13,807 nucleotides of DNA, taken from Candidatus Omnitrophota bacterium (GTDB taxonomy: Bacteria > Omnitrophota > Gorgyraeia > 2-01-FULL-45-10). Shown here piece after piece: positions 1 through 6,691 of the stretch. The notes beneath the pieces were generated by a model, which ran no database searches, was not told the origin of the DNA, and saw only the letters and a list, made by a program, of their open reading frames with translations. Location of the stretch: positions 1-13,807 of the forward strand of contig JAPLMG010000080.1 in NCBI GenBank assembly GCA_026387165.1, read 5' to 3'. The position numbers were made by a program, and so were the translations under genes. How positions within the stretch are numbered: the stretch's first letter is position 1; each line of letters opens with the position of its first letter.

Positions 1-742
1 ACATATTATCATTAAATGGCATGGCAGAGATCTTTATTTTCTTAAACCCCACCTTCTTTAATAACAATTCCAGATTCGATGGATTAAAATATATTACATG
101 ATCCGGCGGACGAAATCCGGTCCAGAGATCTTTCTTTATCCTTCTATTGAAGCAATTGTAGTTAACCGTCTTCATCAACAGAACGCCGCCTTGCTTTAAA
201 AACTCAAAGCACTTTTTTATCGCCTGCAGCGGGTCATCCAGATGTTCAAGGAGCGATATCAAAGTCACGCCATCATACTCTTCGCTATTAAATTCTGTAT
301 CAAGAAAATTGCCGGTAATAACTTTTATTCCGGGCCGTTTTCTTGCTAAGGACGCAAGATAGTCGGATATCTCAATGCCCGTGCAGACGAAATCCTCTTT
401 CGCTTTACGGATGAAACTGCCGTCACCGCAGCCTATATCGAGCACTTTGGACTTAGGCTGCAAATGCCGCCGCAGTTTATTATAGAATATAGCGCTCTTG
501 TCACGTTTTGTCGCTTTGCTAAATAGCTTCTTCAAAAGCCTTGAAAACTTCTGCAAAGAATTTTTCTCTTTAACATTCCTTTCTACGACCTTCTCTTCGG
601 AATAGCATCCCGCCCTATCCTCTCTTACCGGCATAGGATCAATATGAGCGAAACCGCACGTGTTGCACTCCTCGATAGTCCAGCTATCTATCCGATATCG
701 TTTTATCCATTCCTTAGATCCGCAAACCGGGCATATAGTCAT
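1..742 (-). CDS. Zinc-ribbon plus class I SAM-dependent methyltransferase (3' end outside window)
   Basis: This reading frame runs from ATG at 742 to the left edge (247 codons) without a stop, so it is partial. The N-terminus has paired CPVCG and CNTCG motifs (about residues 4-30), which look like a small zinc ribbon. A basic linker follows, then a Rossmann methyltransferase domain with motif I VLDIGCGDG near residue 100, an acidic ribose-binding residue in GIEIS, and a LLEHLDDP segment typical of the Methyltransf_23/11 families. Zinc-ribbon methyltransferases of this layout are common in sugar and lipid-glycan clusters; here it could methylate a sugar or cap a chain, but the substrate cannot be read. 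Its ATG overlaps the TGA of the preceding GT-C gene by four bases (ATGA, 739-742), which suggests translational coupling and membership of the same operon. Confidence 0.85.
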   Translation of the reverse strand, partial: MTICPVCGSKEWIKRYRIDSWTIEECNTCGFAHIDPMPVREDRAGCYSEEKVVERNVKEKNSLQKFSRLLKKLFSKATKRDKSAIFYNKLRRHLQPKSKVLDIGCGDGSFIRKAKEDFVCTGIEISDYLASLARKRPGIKVITGNFLDTEFNSEEYDGVTLISLLEHLDDPLQAIKKCFEFLKQGGVLLMKTVNYNCFNRRIKKDLWTGFRPPDHVIYFNPSNLELLLKKVGFKKIKISAMPFNDNM

Positions 743-2226
743 ATCTCTAGCTTCAACTCCTTAAAGATCAAAGCCAGCCACAATACGACCATAGGCACAA
801 AATGAAGAAATAGCCTGCTTCCCGAAGTGCTTAGATGCCAGCCAAACCCTTGAGGTGCTGACGATAACATGTACACTATAGAGTAGCCCGAAAATACCAA
901 AAGGATGGCTAATGTCACCGGAAAGATCTCTTTTGAAAATATTTTTTTAAATCCCAGGATAAAGCCCGCTATAAAAAGCATCCATATCATGTTCCATTTT
1001 TTTGGGCCAAAAAACTGTATCTGGTATTCATAAAGTATCGCCGGTATCCTCCTGAAACCGGTTATGATCTTTGAGGCCAGAGAGACTTGCGTTCCGGTAA
1101 AATCGCTATTGACCGCAAGCCCTATTGCCCGCCATCCAAGGACGTATGTAATCACCACGCATAAGGACATTACGGCATAAGTAACCCCGATCAGGCGAAG
1201 ACGTCTTTCCTTTGCCATGCATGTAATGATCACAGCCGCATAAATCAGCGCGAACAACAAGCCCTCCGGCTTGGTCCACACCGCGAATATGGAAAAGATG
1301 AATGAGAGCGCCAGATGAGGGTTCTCGTTTTGCTTCAACCACAGATACAGGTAAAAGAAGCTTACTGAACAATAGAAGGCAAACGGTATGTCCGCGTATC
1401 CATTGGTGGCAAAATCCGTCACCTGAGGGATAGTCGCGAGTAAAAATGTAAAAAAGAGCGCTGCTTTTCTATTCAAAAATCTTCCTGAAACAGAATAAGC
1501 TATCGTTAAAAGGGCCGCGTAGTATAACGGAAAGATTATCTTTACAAGAAGATCGTTCAGGGAGCCAAGAAAAGTATAAAATTGCGTCTCGGCAAGCGGT
1601 ATCAATAAAGGGTACTCTATGTGCGGTACAAAATTAGCGAAACTTTTGAAAAAATTAAGCGGTATCATCTTGTCCAGATAAAATATCTTTGACTTAAGGG
1701 CGTAAATCGCTATCGAGTCGTACGACTCCATCGGCTTTATAAGCGTCCTGAAGAAAGCGTAAAGAACCTCGAAGGATATACCCAGCACAAAAAACCTCTC
1801 GATAAGGGTTAGAGGCGCGTTGTCATTGCGAGCGAACCTTTTGGTGAGCGAAGCCCCTCGACTTTGCTCGGGACTTCGTCCTGAGCTTTTGTCGAAGGAC
1901 GAAGCAATCTCTTTTTTAGATTGCTTCGTCCTGCTTCGCTTCGCTCGCAGTCCTCGCAATGACAGAGGATTTTTAAAACCTATCAACAATGTCACCGCTA
2001 TAAGTGGCACCCACCATATCATAAGAGAAAAGACGCTGAATCTCATTCCGCATAGAGGCATGATCGCCATCTGAATAGAGACGGCCGCTATTCCTATGCC
2101 ATACGATAACGCGAGCGCCTCGGGAAACTTGAACGGCCAATTTCTACGGAATAACAGCCTCAACATGCTGTACCCTATTGCTAATGTACAGATAATCCAA
2201 AATAGAAGCAGGGAAAGCGTTTCCAA
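739..2226 (-). CDS. PMT/ArnT-like GT-C membrane glycosyltransferase with in-frame palindromic insert
   Basis: This is a polytopic membrane protein of 495 residues with about ten hydrophobic segments. A GT-C-like loop after an early membrane segment carries ESYDSIAIYALK, with Asp170 a candidate catalytic acid. Later segments include NGYADIPFAFY and WTKPEGLLFAL, which resemble dolichol/polyprenyl-phosphate sugar transferases of the PMT/GT39/GT83 type. Such enzymes use lipid-linked sugars on the outer face of the membrane. The DPM1-like GT2 upstream (2737-3432) could supply that donor. Residues about 88-135 are hydrophilic, rich in Arg, Ser and Lys, and encoded by a 144-bp palindromic element; removing them joins two membrane segments. 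The start is TTG at 2226, directly after the TAG of the previous gene, with AAGGG about nine bases upstream. An alternative start inside the frame cannot be excluded. Confidence 0.8.
   Translation of the reverse strand: METLSLLLFWIICTLAIGYSMLRLLFRRNWPFKFPEALALSYGIGIAAVSIQMAIMPLCGMRFSVFSLMIWWVPLIAVTLLIGFKNPLSLRGLRAKRSRTKQSKKEIASSFDKSSGRSPEQSRGASLTKRFARNDNAPLTLIERFFVLGISFEVLYAFFRTLIKPMESYDSIAIYALKSKIFYLDKMIPLNFFKSFANFVPHIEYPLLIPLAETQFYTFLGSLNDLLVKIIFPLYYAALLTIAYSVSGRFLNRKAALFFTFLLATIPQVTDFATNGYADIPFAFYCSVSFFYLYLWLKQNENPHLALSFIFSIFAVWTKPEGLLFALIYAAVIITCMAKERRLRLIGVTYAVMSLCVVITYVLGWRAIGLAVNSDFTGTQVSLASKIITGFRRIPAILYEYQIQFFGPKKWNMIWMLFIAGFILGFKKIFSKEIFPVTLAILLVFSGYSIVYMLSSAPQGFGWHLSTSGSRLFLHFVPMVVLWLALIFKELKLEI
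1821..1964. repeat. Type A palindromic element A1, 144 bp, inside the GT-C gene
   Basis: The element has perfect 12-bp terminal inverted repeats, TGTCATTGCGAG (1821-1832) and CTCGCAATGACA (1953-1964). Internally, 14-bp arms GGACGAAGCAATCT (1897-1910) and AGATTGCTTCGTCC (1918-1931) form a hairpin with a 7-base loop. Its length is exactly 48 codons and it stays open in the host gene's frame. A second semi-palindrome (about 1855-1899, CCTCGAC facing GTCGAAGG) is nested within it. Confidence 0.9.
1855..1899. repeat. Type C semi-palindrome nested in element A1
   Basis: An imperfect palindrome has outer arms CCTCGAC and GTCGAAGG and inner arms CTCGGGAC and GTCCTGAG around a TTC centre. It is unlike the rest of the type A element and is missing from the shorter type A copies at 5271 and 8726, so it is probably a separate element that inserted into A1. 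It resembles a dispersed repeat seen widely in uncultured bacterial genomes, from memory and not from a search. Confidence 0.6.
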
Positions 2227-2628
2227 CTATTTCACCCTTCTTAATATGTATCTATCCGGATCCAATACCTTAAATATTTTATAGCCTTCTCTTGCATAAT
2301 TTTTGGTTCCGTAAACCAGCAGAAATTCCGGCTCTTCTTTTTCAATATTGGGATATAGATAGTACCGCACACGCCTGTGTTCCAGTGAATCCTTTTTTAT
2401 GCCTATAACTCCATATAATGACGGCCCGGGCATAGATTGATTACAGACCCTGATGAATTCATACAACCTTGGGCCCGTAACATATGCCCTCTTTCCTTCG
2501 GTGGACAGCTTCGAGAGGTTCGAATAATCTCTGATCAGGTCTTTCTTAAAAAACGGCCTGATTAAAAATATAGCCCAGATAATAACCCATGCCGCCAATA
2601 TTATTCTTACAATTATTTTTTTTTCCAT
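2227..2628 (-). CDS. Small membrane-anchored protein of unknown function next to the GT-C gene
   Basis: This 133-residue protein has one N-terminal membrane segment (about residues 7-26, rich in Ile, Ala and Trp) followed by a charged soluble domain of about 105 residues. A YYLYPNIEKEEPEF stretch is followed by FLLVYG and a C-terminal VLDPDRYILRR strand. The topology suggests an anchored domain outside the cytoplasm. No family is recognised with confidence. Because its TAG directly abuts the TTG of the GT-C gene, it may be the detached soluble domain or an accessory subunit of that transferase; this is inference from position only. No clear Shine-Dalgarno sequence is visible before the ATG, and the first codons include a run of nine A residues, a potential slippage site. 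Confidence 0.65.
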   Translation of the reverse strand: MEKKIIVRIILAAWVIIWAIFLIRPFFKKDLIRDYSNLSKLSTEGKRAYVTGPRLYEFIRVCNQSMPGPSLYGVIGIKKDSLEHRRVRYYLYPNIEKEEPEFLLVYGTKNYAREGYKIFKVLDPDRYILRRVK

Positions 2629-2659
2629 TAAATTTAATTGTTGTCCAAATTCGCCTTAC

Positions 2660-2728
2660 TGTCATTCCCGCGAAAGCGGGAATCTATGCAGGGGCTATGT
2701 ATGGATGCCTGCTTTCGCAGGCATGACA
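2660..2728. repeat. Type B palindromic element B1, 69 bp, intergenic
   Basis: The element is bounded by TGTCAT and ATGACA. It holds two hairpins, TTCCCGC-gaaa-GCGGGAA (2665-2682) and ATGCCTGC-tttc-GCAGGCAT (2705-2724). It lies between the DPM1-like gene stop (2737) and the start of the small membrane protein (2628). It is the simplest, un-nested copy in the window and serves as the reference structure. Its transcript would fold into two stable stem-loops in the mRNA. Confidence 0.9.
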
Positions 2729-2736
2729 TGAGTGAT

Positions 2737-3432
2737 CTAATCTACAAATCTATATTTTAAGAGGGCCCAGAGCGCGCCGAAGCCGTGCGTCCAATTGATC
2801 TTCTTGCCTTCGGCATAATTACGGCCGTAATACGATATCGGCATCTCGTATATTCTCAAACTCTTATTCTTAAGCACTTTTGCCGTAAGTTCCGGCTCGA
2901 CCGAGAAGTCATTTGACCGAATATTTATATTTACTATCACTTCCTTCTTGAACATCTTGTAGCATGTCTCCACATCGCTAAGCGTCGTGTTGTAGAGAAG
3001 GTTGGTCAAGAAAGTCAGAAAATCATTGCCGACCCTATGCCAGAACAGGTGCACTCTCTGAGGCTTCCCTCCGGATAGCCTGGAGCCATAGACCACATCC
3101 GCCACGCCCTCCGCTATGGGCTTTATCATATCATTCAATTCATTCGGGTCATATTCGAGGTCCGCATCCTGTATTACCGCCACATCCCCCGACACATTCT
3201 TAAACCCTGTCCTGATCGCTCCACCCTTACCCATATTTTTATCATGCAATAAGAGCTTAACGCGGCCGTCAAATTTTGTGTGCTTGAGCATCTCCCTGGT
3301 GCCGTCGGTCGAGCAGTCATCGACAACTATAAGCTCCTTCACAATATCGAGCTTTAGGACCTTATCTATGATCTTTAAAACCGTCTTCTTCTCATTATAT
3401 ACCGGCATTACAACTGAGAGTGTTGCGGACAT
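2737..3432 (-). CDS. GT2 DPM1-like polyprenyl-phosphate sugar synthase
   Basis: This 231-residue cytoplasmic-type GT-A enzyme belongs to the dolichol-phosphate mannose synthase-like branch of GT2. The nucleotide-sugar motif VVDDCSTDGT is near residue 40, the QDADLEYDP metal-binding segment (DAD variant of DXD) near residue 90, then SRLSGG, DVETCYKMF and a C-terminal SYYGRNYAEGKKI block typical of DPM1/GtrB-related proteins. The short length lacks C-terminal membrane helices, so it matches the soluble class. It probably transfers a hexose from a nucleotide sugar to polyprenyl phosphate, and the product could feed the GT-C enzyme two genes downstream. The ATG at 3432 has a strong GAGGGGG ribosome-binding site about five bases upstream. 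The start overlaps the end of the preceding gene by 25 bases. Confidence 0.85.
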   Translation of the reverse strand: MSATLSVVMPVYNEKKTVLKIIDKVLKLDIVKELIVVDDCSTDGTREMLKHTKFDGRVKLLLHDKNMGKGGAIRTGFKNVSGDVAVIQDADLEYDPNELNDMIKPIAEGVADVVYGSRLSGGKPQRVHLFWHRVGNDFLTFLTNLLYNTTLSDVETCYKMFKKEVIVNINIRSNDFSVEPELTAKVLKNKSLRIYEMPISYYGRNYAEGKKINWTHGFGALWALLKYRFVD

Positions 3433-4232
3433 TTCGCCCCCTCTTCTTTTTTACCATCAACTATCAACTCTGAACTATGAACTTTTAACATCTCCCAATA
3501 CTTAACATATGTCATCCACTGGTAATACCCTCCGCCATATGCGGCCATAAATCCTATCAATCCGTCCTTGAAACCCTGCTCCACAATGTAATACCTTAGG
3601 AATCTTGACAAAAATTTTCTGAACGCCTTTAATCCACCCACCTTGCGCTTCTCTTCAAACCATTTCTTGGCCTCTCCCGTGGTCTGCTTATTTAACGTCT
3701 CAAAGAAATCGTGGAAATCTCTGTATGAATAATGAACGATATCGCCTTTTAAGAAGCGGCCGCAGGTGCCATGATAAATGATCCTTGGATGGACGCCCTT
3801 CTCTTCATACCTGACGATCCGTTTATCAAGCAGCCTGTCTTTACTGGCAGGATACCATCCACCGTACCGCAGCCACTTATCTCCGAGGTATGTCTTGATG
3901 GGTATGGCGAAGACCACGTCTTTTATCGGTGTTTTAAACAGCTGTCGTAACTCCTCTTCGAGCTTAGGGCTGACCCTCTCATCGGCATCGAGACTCAATA
4001 CCCAATTATTCCTTGCCAGGCTATAGGCGTAATTTCTGTGCCTGCCTTCAACGTCCATTTTTCTTGAGAATATCTTATCCGTAAATTTTTTCGCAAGTTC
4101 CACGGTCCTGTCTGTACTGCCATCATCCACAACGATTATCTCATCCGCCCATGAAGCGCTCTTCAGGCAGTCTTCTATGTTATGCTCCTCATTCCTTGTT
4201 ATGACCACTACCGAAATAGGCACCTTCTCCAT
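3408..4232 (-). CDS. GT2 glycosyltransferase, LpsC/WaaE-like, with repeat-derived C-terminal tail
   Basis: This is a GT-A enzyme of the LpsC/WaaE (KdtX) group of core-polysaccharide transferases. It begins PISVVVITRNEE, with IVVDDGSTDRT near residue 40, LSLDADERV (the DXD-like metal site) near residue 80, YGGWYPASKDRL and GVHPRI further on, and a terminal amphipathic region ending near KYWEML. The last 20 or so residues (SSELIVDGKKEEGAK...) are encoded by a 7-bp tandem repeat and by sequence overlapping the next gene, so they are probably not ancestral. The frame opens at TTG 4238, but ATG at 4232 is preferred because AAGGGG lies six bases before it, while it would directly abut the TTG. The gene is probably co-transcribed with its neighbours. 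Confidence 0.85.
   Translation of the reverse strand: MEKVPISVVVITRNEEHNIEDCLKSASWADEIIVVDDGSTDRTVELAKKFTDKIFSRKMDVEGRHRNYAYSLARNNWVLSLDADERVSPKLEEELRQLFKTPIKDVVFAIPIKTYLGDKWLRYGGWYPASKDRLLDKRIVRYEEKGVHPRIIYHGTCGRFLKGDIVHYSYRDFHDFFETLNKQTTGEAKKWFEEKRKVGGLKAFRKFLSRFLRYYIVEQGFKDGLIGFMAAYGGGYYQWMTYVKYWEMLKVHSSELIVDGKKEEGAKCPQHSQL
3456..3483. repeat. Four-copy 7-bp tandem repeat at the end of the LpsC-like gene
   Basis: On the plus strand the units are ATCAACT, ATCAACT, CTGAACT and ATGAACT. On the coding strand this reads as AGTTCAT-type heptads and encodes part of the tail after the expected end of the glycosyltransferase domain. Similar degenerate heptads are familiar from spacers of draft environmental genomes (recollection, not a search). 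Confidence 0.8.
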
Positions 4233-4243
4233 ATTCAACCCCT

Positions 4244-5254
4244 TCAGTAAGATTGTACTTTTGCCTTGTGAATAAAAGAGAACTTTTCCAGAACTTTTGC
4301 AAACCTCTCATCCGTAACGAATATCTCGCTGAATCTCTTCTTCTTGGTCAATACTTTCCACAGCGTCTTAAGGTAGAAGTATCTATCAAACACATTTGCT
4401 ATTATATTAGAATGCTCCGGCAACGCAAGCCGTTTATTCGAAAAATACCAAACCCATAGGCCAAGTCTCACCGATGGCATAATATCTTTTTCTAACTCTT
4501 TGATCATATTGTCATCGGACGAAGAGATTATATACGCTATCCATTTACGCTTGCCCCACCTAAATTCATATATCTGTCTATTCCTTTCAAAATTATCATC
4601 AAAAATAGAGCCCCTTATAAAAGAACTGCCCTCGTCATGAAACACATACGCGCGGTGAGCTCTGGCACATATATAACCTTCTTTTATCGCCCTGCGGGAA
4701 TAGTCGGTATCCTCGAAATTACCCATGCCGTATATTTCATCGAAGACGCCTACTTTATCGATCACTTCTTTCTTTATCAACATGCAGAAGCCTATAGCGG
4801 AACCTATCTCGGTTTGGTGCGCGCTCACCTTTTTAAGCCTTTCGGCATACACTTCCACAGACTCTCCTTTATCGGGCTTCTGGCCCAGAGTGTTGCTTGA
4901 TGGATTGATCAACCCTATCCGGGGAGAGCTCTGAGCAACCCTGATCATTTCACCCAACCACCCTCTTGTCACGACCGTATCGTTATTTATGAGACAAACA
5001 TAAGGAGCTTCCGAAAGCCTCATTCCCTGATTCACAGCTTTTATAAATCCGAGGTTGCTCTCGTTCCTGATCAATAAAACTCTTGTGCCTTCTTTATCCT
5101 TGAGCTGTTCGAGATACTTCTTCGTTTCATCATTACTGGCATTGTCGATTATGATGAGCCTGTAATCGGTATCCGTATTTTCGATTATCGAATCGATGCA
5201 GTTCTTGGTAAGCTCAAGATTATTCCATACCGCCATCACTATGTCGCATTTCAT
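4244..5254 (-). CDS. GT2 glycosyltransferase, WbbL-like rhamnosyltransferase family
   Basis: This 336-residue GT-A protein has an N-terminal domain CDIVMAVWNN, IIIDNASNDET near residue 35, the NNDT form of the metal-binding motif near residue 90, and GFCMLIKKEV followed by a FEDTDYSRR acceptor-site block near residue 185. That order is typical of the GT2 group that includes rhamnosyltransferases such as WbbL. A C-terminal region of about 100 residues, basic and rich in Trp, may sit on the membrane. The sugar and acceptor cannot be determined. The start is ATG at 5254; no strong ribosome-binding site decides it, although GGGAGAG lies about a dozen bases upstream. Five bases separate its TGA from the TTG of the next frame, and a palindromic element occupies the upstream gap. 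Confidence 0.82.
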   Translation of the reverse strand: MKCDIVMAVWNNLELTKNCIDSIIENTDTDYRLIIIDNASNDETKKYLEQLKDKEGTRVLLIRNESNLGFIKAVNQGMRLSEAPYVCLINNDTVVTRGWLGEMIRVAQSSPRIGLINPSSNTLGQKPDKGESVEVYAERLKKVSAHQTEIGSAIGFCMLIKKEVIDKVGVFDEIYGMGNFEDTDYSRRAIKEGYICARAHRAYVFHDEGSSFIRGSIFDDNFERNRQIYEFRWGKRKWIAYIISSSDDNMIKELEKDIMPSVRLGLWVWYFSNKRLALPEHSNIIANVFDRYFYLKTLWKVLTKKKRFSEIFVTDERFAKVLEKFSFIHKAKVQSY

Positions 5255-5268
5255 ACGCCTGTTTCTCT

Positions 5269-5385
5269 CCCGTCATTGCGAAGCCTGCGAAGCAGGCTGA
5301 AGCAATCTCATTTAGATTGCGGAGCCTGCTGCGAGCCCGTCTTTGAGATTGCTTCGTCCGCCTTCGGCGGACTCGCAATGACGGG
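5269..5385. repeat. Type A palindromic element A2, intergenic
   Basis: Terminal inverted repeats CCCGTCATTGCG (5269-5280) and CGCAATGACGGG (5374-5385) are perfect. Inside are arms GAAGCAATCTCA (5299-5310) and TGAGATTGCTTC (5344-5355), a hairpin AGCCTGC-gaa-GCAGGCT (5282-5298), and TCCGCC-ttc-GGCGGA (5357-5371). The whole could fold as a branched stem in RNA or as a cruciform. Measured from GTCAT to ATGAC plus one base each side it is 113 bp, not a multiple of three, unlike the copies inside genes. Confidence 0.9.
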
Positions 5386-5417
5386 CGAAGCAATCGCTAT
5401 CGCTCCTCCAATGACAT
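5386..5417. repeat. Truncated type A element that supplies a stop codon
   Basis: Directly next to A2, the plus strand reads GCGAAGCAATCGCTATCG then CTCCTCCAATGACA. This matches the inner arm and the outer end (CTCGCAATGACA) of type A elements, with small changes. The last codons of the GT9 gene (SLEER and its TAG at 5399-5397) fall inside it, so the gene's terminus was probably rewritten by this partial copy. Confidence 0.6.
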
Positions 5418-6653
5418 ACTTACGCTGTCGTATACCTCATTGACCGTTATGTCTTCCAGACACCTGTGATTATTCGAGCACCCCGTAAATCTGAAATCCC
5501 TATAACACGGCCTGCACGGCAAATCTTTCTTTACGACAATATGCTTCGCGCCGGGCGGATAGGGCCCGTAAACTTTTTCATCAACCGGCCCGAATATGGA
5601 GACCGTCTTAACGCCCAGCGCCACCGCCATATGCAGCGGCCCTCCGTCATTACATATCAAAAGCTTCAGCTCGCTTATAATAGCGGCGAGCTCTTTCAGG
5701 CTTAACCTTCCGGTAAGGTTCACAATAGTAGGTGCCATTGCCTGGTTTGGTTCGTTGTCATTCCCGCCCCGTGTCATTCCCGCGAAAACGGGAATCCATG
5801 CACGGGGTAAACTCCAGCGGGAATCCAAAGGAGCGTCGTTTATGGATGCCCGCTTTCGCGGGCATGACAATACGATTTTTTCTACAATCTCCACAAGTGG
5901 CTTCTCTTCTATACTACCCAATAAAACCACTTTCACATTTGAATCTTTTATCAGTCTATCCGCCAACTCGGCGAACTTTTGTGCCGGCCATTGTTTATAT
6001 GTCGCGTTCTTCCCCCAGCTTGCGCCGCCACCGGGCGCCACTCCGATCAAAAGATCTGCTGCCGCAACGCCATGTTCGATTAATATTTTCTTCGCTCTGG
6101 CGCTGGCTTCCTCGCTGACTTCGAGACTGTAGGTCGTACAGCCCCGGCCTGTTCTACTATTAATAGCCTCGTCCAGGCCGGGGCTGGAAGCATTAATACC
6201 AATAAATTTCAATAATTCGAGATTATGCTCCACCACATGTTCACCTGAATACCCGGCCAATTTAACCTTATCCGTAAGAAACCTGCCCCTGTTTTTATAA
6301 TCCAACCCTATACGTTTCTTTATTCCCGCAAGCTTTGACCATAAACCGTACCGGCTATCCAATGAAAAATCGAAAGCGACATCGAATCTCTCTTTTCTTA
6401 TGTCATTTATCAGCTTAAAGAGCGCTGTTAGCCTCTTCAGAGGAGAATTTTTATAGATCCTTTTTATATCACCTCTTGATAGGGCAAAAACTCTGTCTAT
6501 TTTCGGATTGCTTATCAAGAGCTCGCCTACCCTTTCATTAGACCAGTACCCTATAAAGCTGCCGGGGTGACGATCCTTTACAGCCCTGATCACAGGGGCC
6601 GTAAAGAGCACATCCCCTATGCCGAAAGGATTTATTATCAAAAATTTATTCAT
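5397..6653 (-). CDS. GT9 heptosyltransferase-family protein with in-frame palindromic insert
   Basis: This ADP-heptose:LPS heptosyltransferase-like GT-B enzyme is 418 residues from ATG 6653. The N-domain begins KFLIINPFGIGDVLFTAP, the GT9 signature GDxLxxxP. The C-domain has GVAPGGGASWGKNATYKQWP, NLTGRLSLKEL, then ICNDGGPLHMAVALG and the SIFGPVDEKVYGPY loop that binds nucleotide sugar. A Cys-rich end (CRPCYRDF, GCSNNHRCL) is common in this family. Residues about 262-299 (CPRKRAS to GGNDNEPN) are encoded by a nested type B element placed just before NLTG. The frame is open back to GTG 6698, but ATG 6653 fits both the domain start and an upstream TAGGG. It lies 38 bases after the AbiEii toxin gene with no visible terminator, so it may be read from the abiE promoter as well as the main operon promoter. 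Confidence 0.87.
   Translation of the reverse strand: MNKFLIINPFGIGDVLFTAPVIRAVKDRHPGSFIGYWSNERVGELLISNPKIDRVFALSRGDIKRIYKNSPLKRLTALFKLINDIRKERFDVAFDFSLDSRYGLWSKLAGIKKRIGLDYKNRGRFLTDKVKLAGYSGEHVVEHNLELLKFIGINASSPGLDEAINSRTGRGCTTYSLEVSEEASARAKKILIEHGVAAADLLIGVAPGGGASWGKNATYKQWPAQKFAELADRLIKDSNVKVVLLGSIEEKPLVEIVEKIVLSCPRKRASINDAPLDSRWSLPRAWIPVFAGMTRGGNDNEPNQAMAPTIVNLTGRLSLKELAAIISELKLLICNDGGPLHMAVALGVKTVSIFGPVDEKVYGPYPPGAKHIVVKKDLPCRPCYRDFRFTGCSNNHRCLEDITVNEVYDSVSMSLEER
5756..5869. repeat. Type B palindromic element B2, nested copy, 114 bp, inside the GT9 gene
   Basis: The outer ends are TGTCAT (5756-5761) and ATGACA (5864-5869). The right-hand hairpin ATGCCCGC-tttc-GCGGGCAT is intact. The left-hand hairpin is interrupted: TTCCCGC (5761-5767) is separated from its partner GCGGGAA (about 5817-5823) by another partial type B copy starting at GTGTCATTCCCGCG (about 5771). 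The total of 38 codons preserves the host reading frame. Confidence 0.85.
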
Positions 6654-6691
6654 ATATAGCCCTACACCTGAGGAGCGAAGCAAAGAATTCT

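Noticed and set aside
1821..1964. Pseudogenisation of the GT-C gene by insertion
   Set aside because: The frame is uninterrupted on both sides, and the membrane segments and motif residues are intact, so it is treated as a modified gene and not a broken one.
1820..2074. Plus-strand open frame opposite the GT-C gene
   Set aside because: It begins inside the palindromic element, whose symmetry opens frames on both strands, and lies opposite a well-supported membrane protein. No ribosome-binding site or family resemblance was seen.
3456..3483. Possible CRISPR-like array
   Set aside because: The heptads are directly adjacent, with no spacers and no cas genes nearby.
5596..6132. Plus-strand open frame of 178 codons opposite the GT9 gene
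   Set aside because: It crosses element B2 and lies antisense to conserved GT9 motifs. Its sequence is low in recognisable structure, so it is a shadow.
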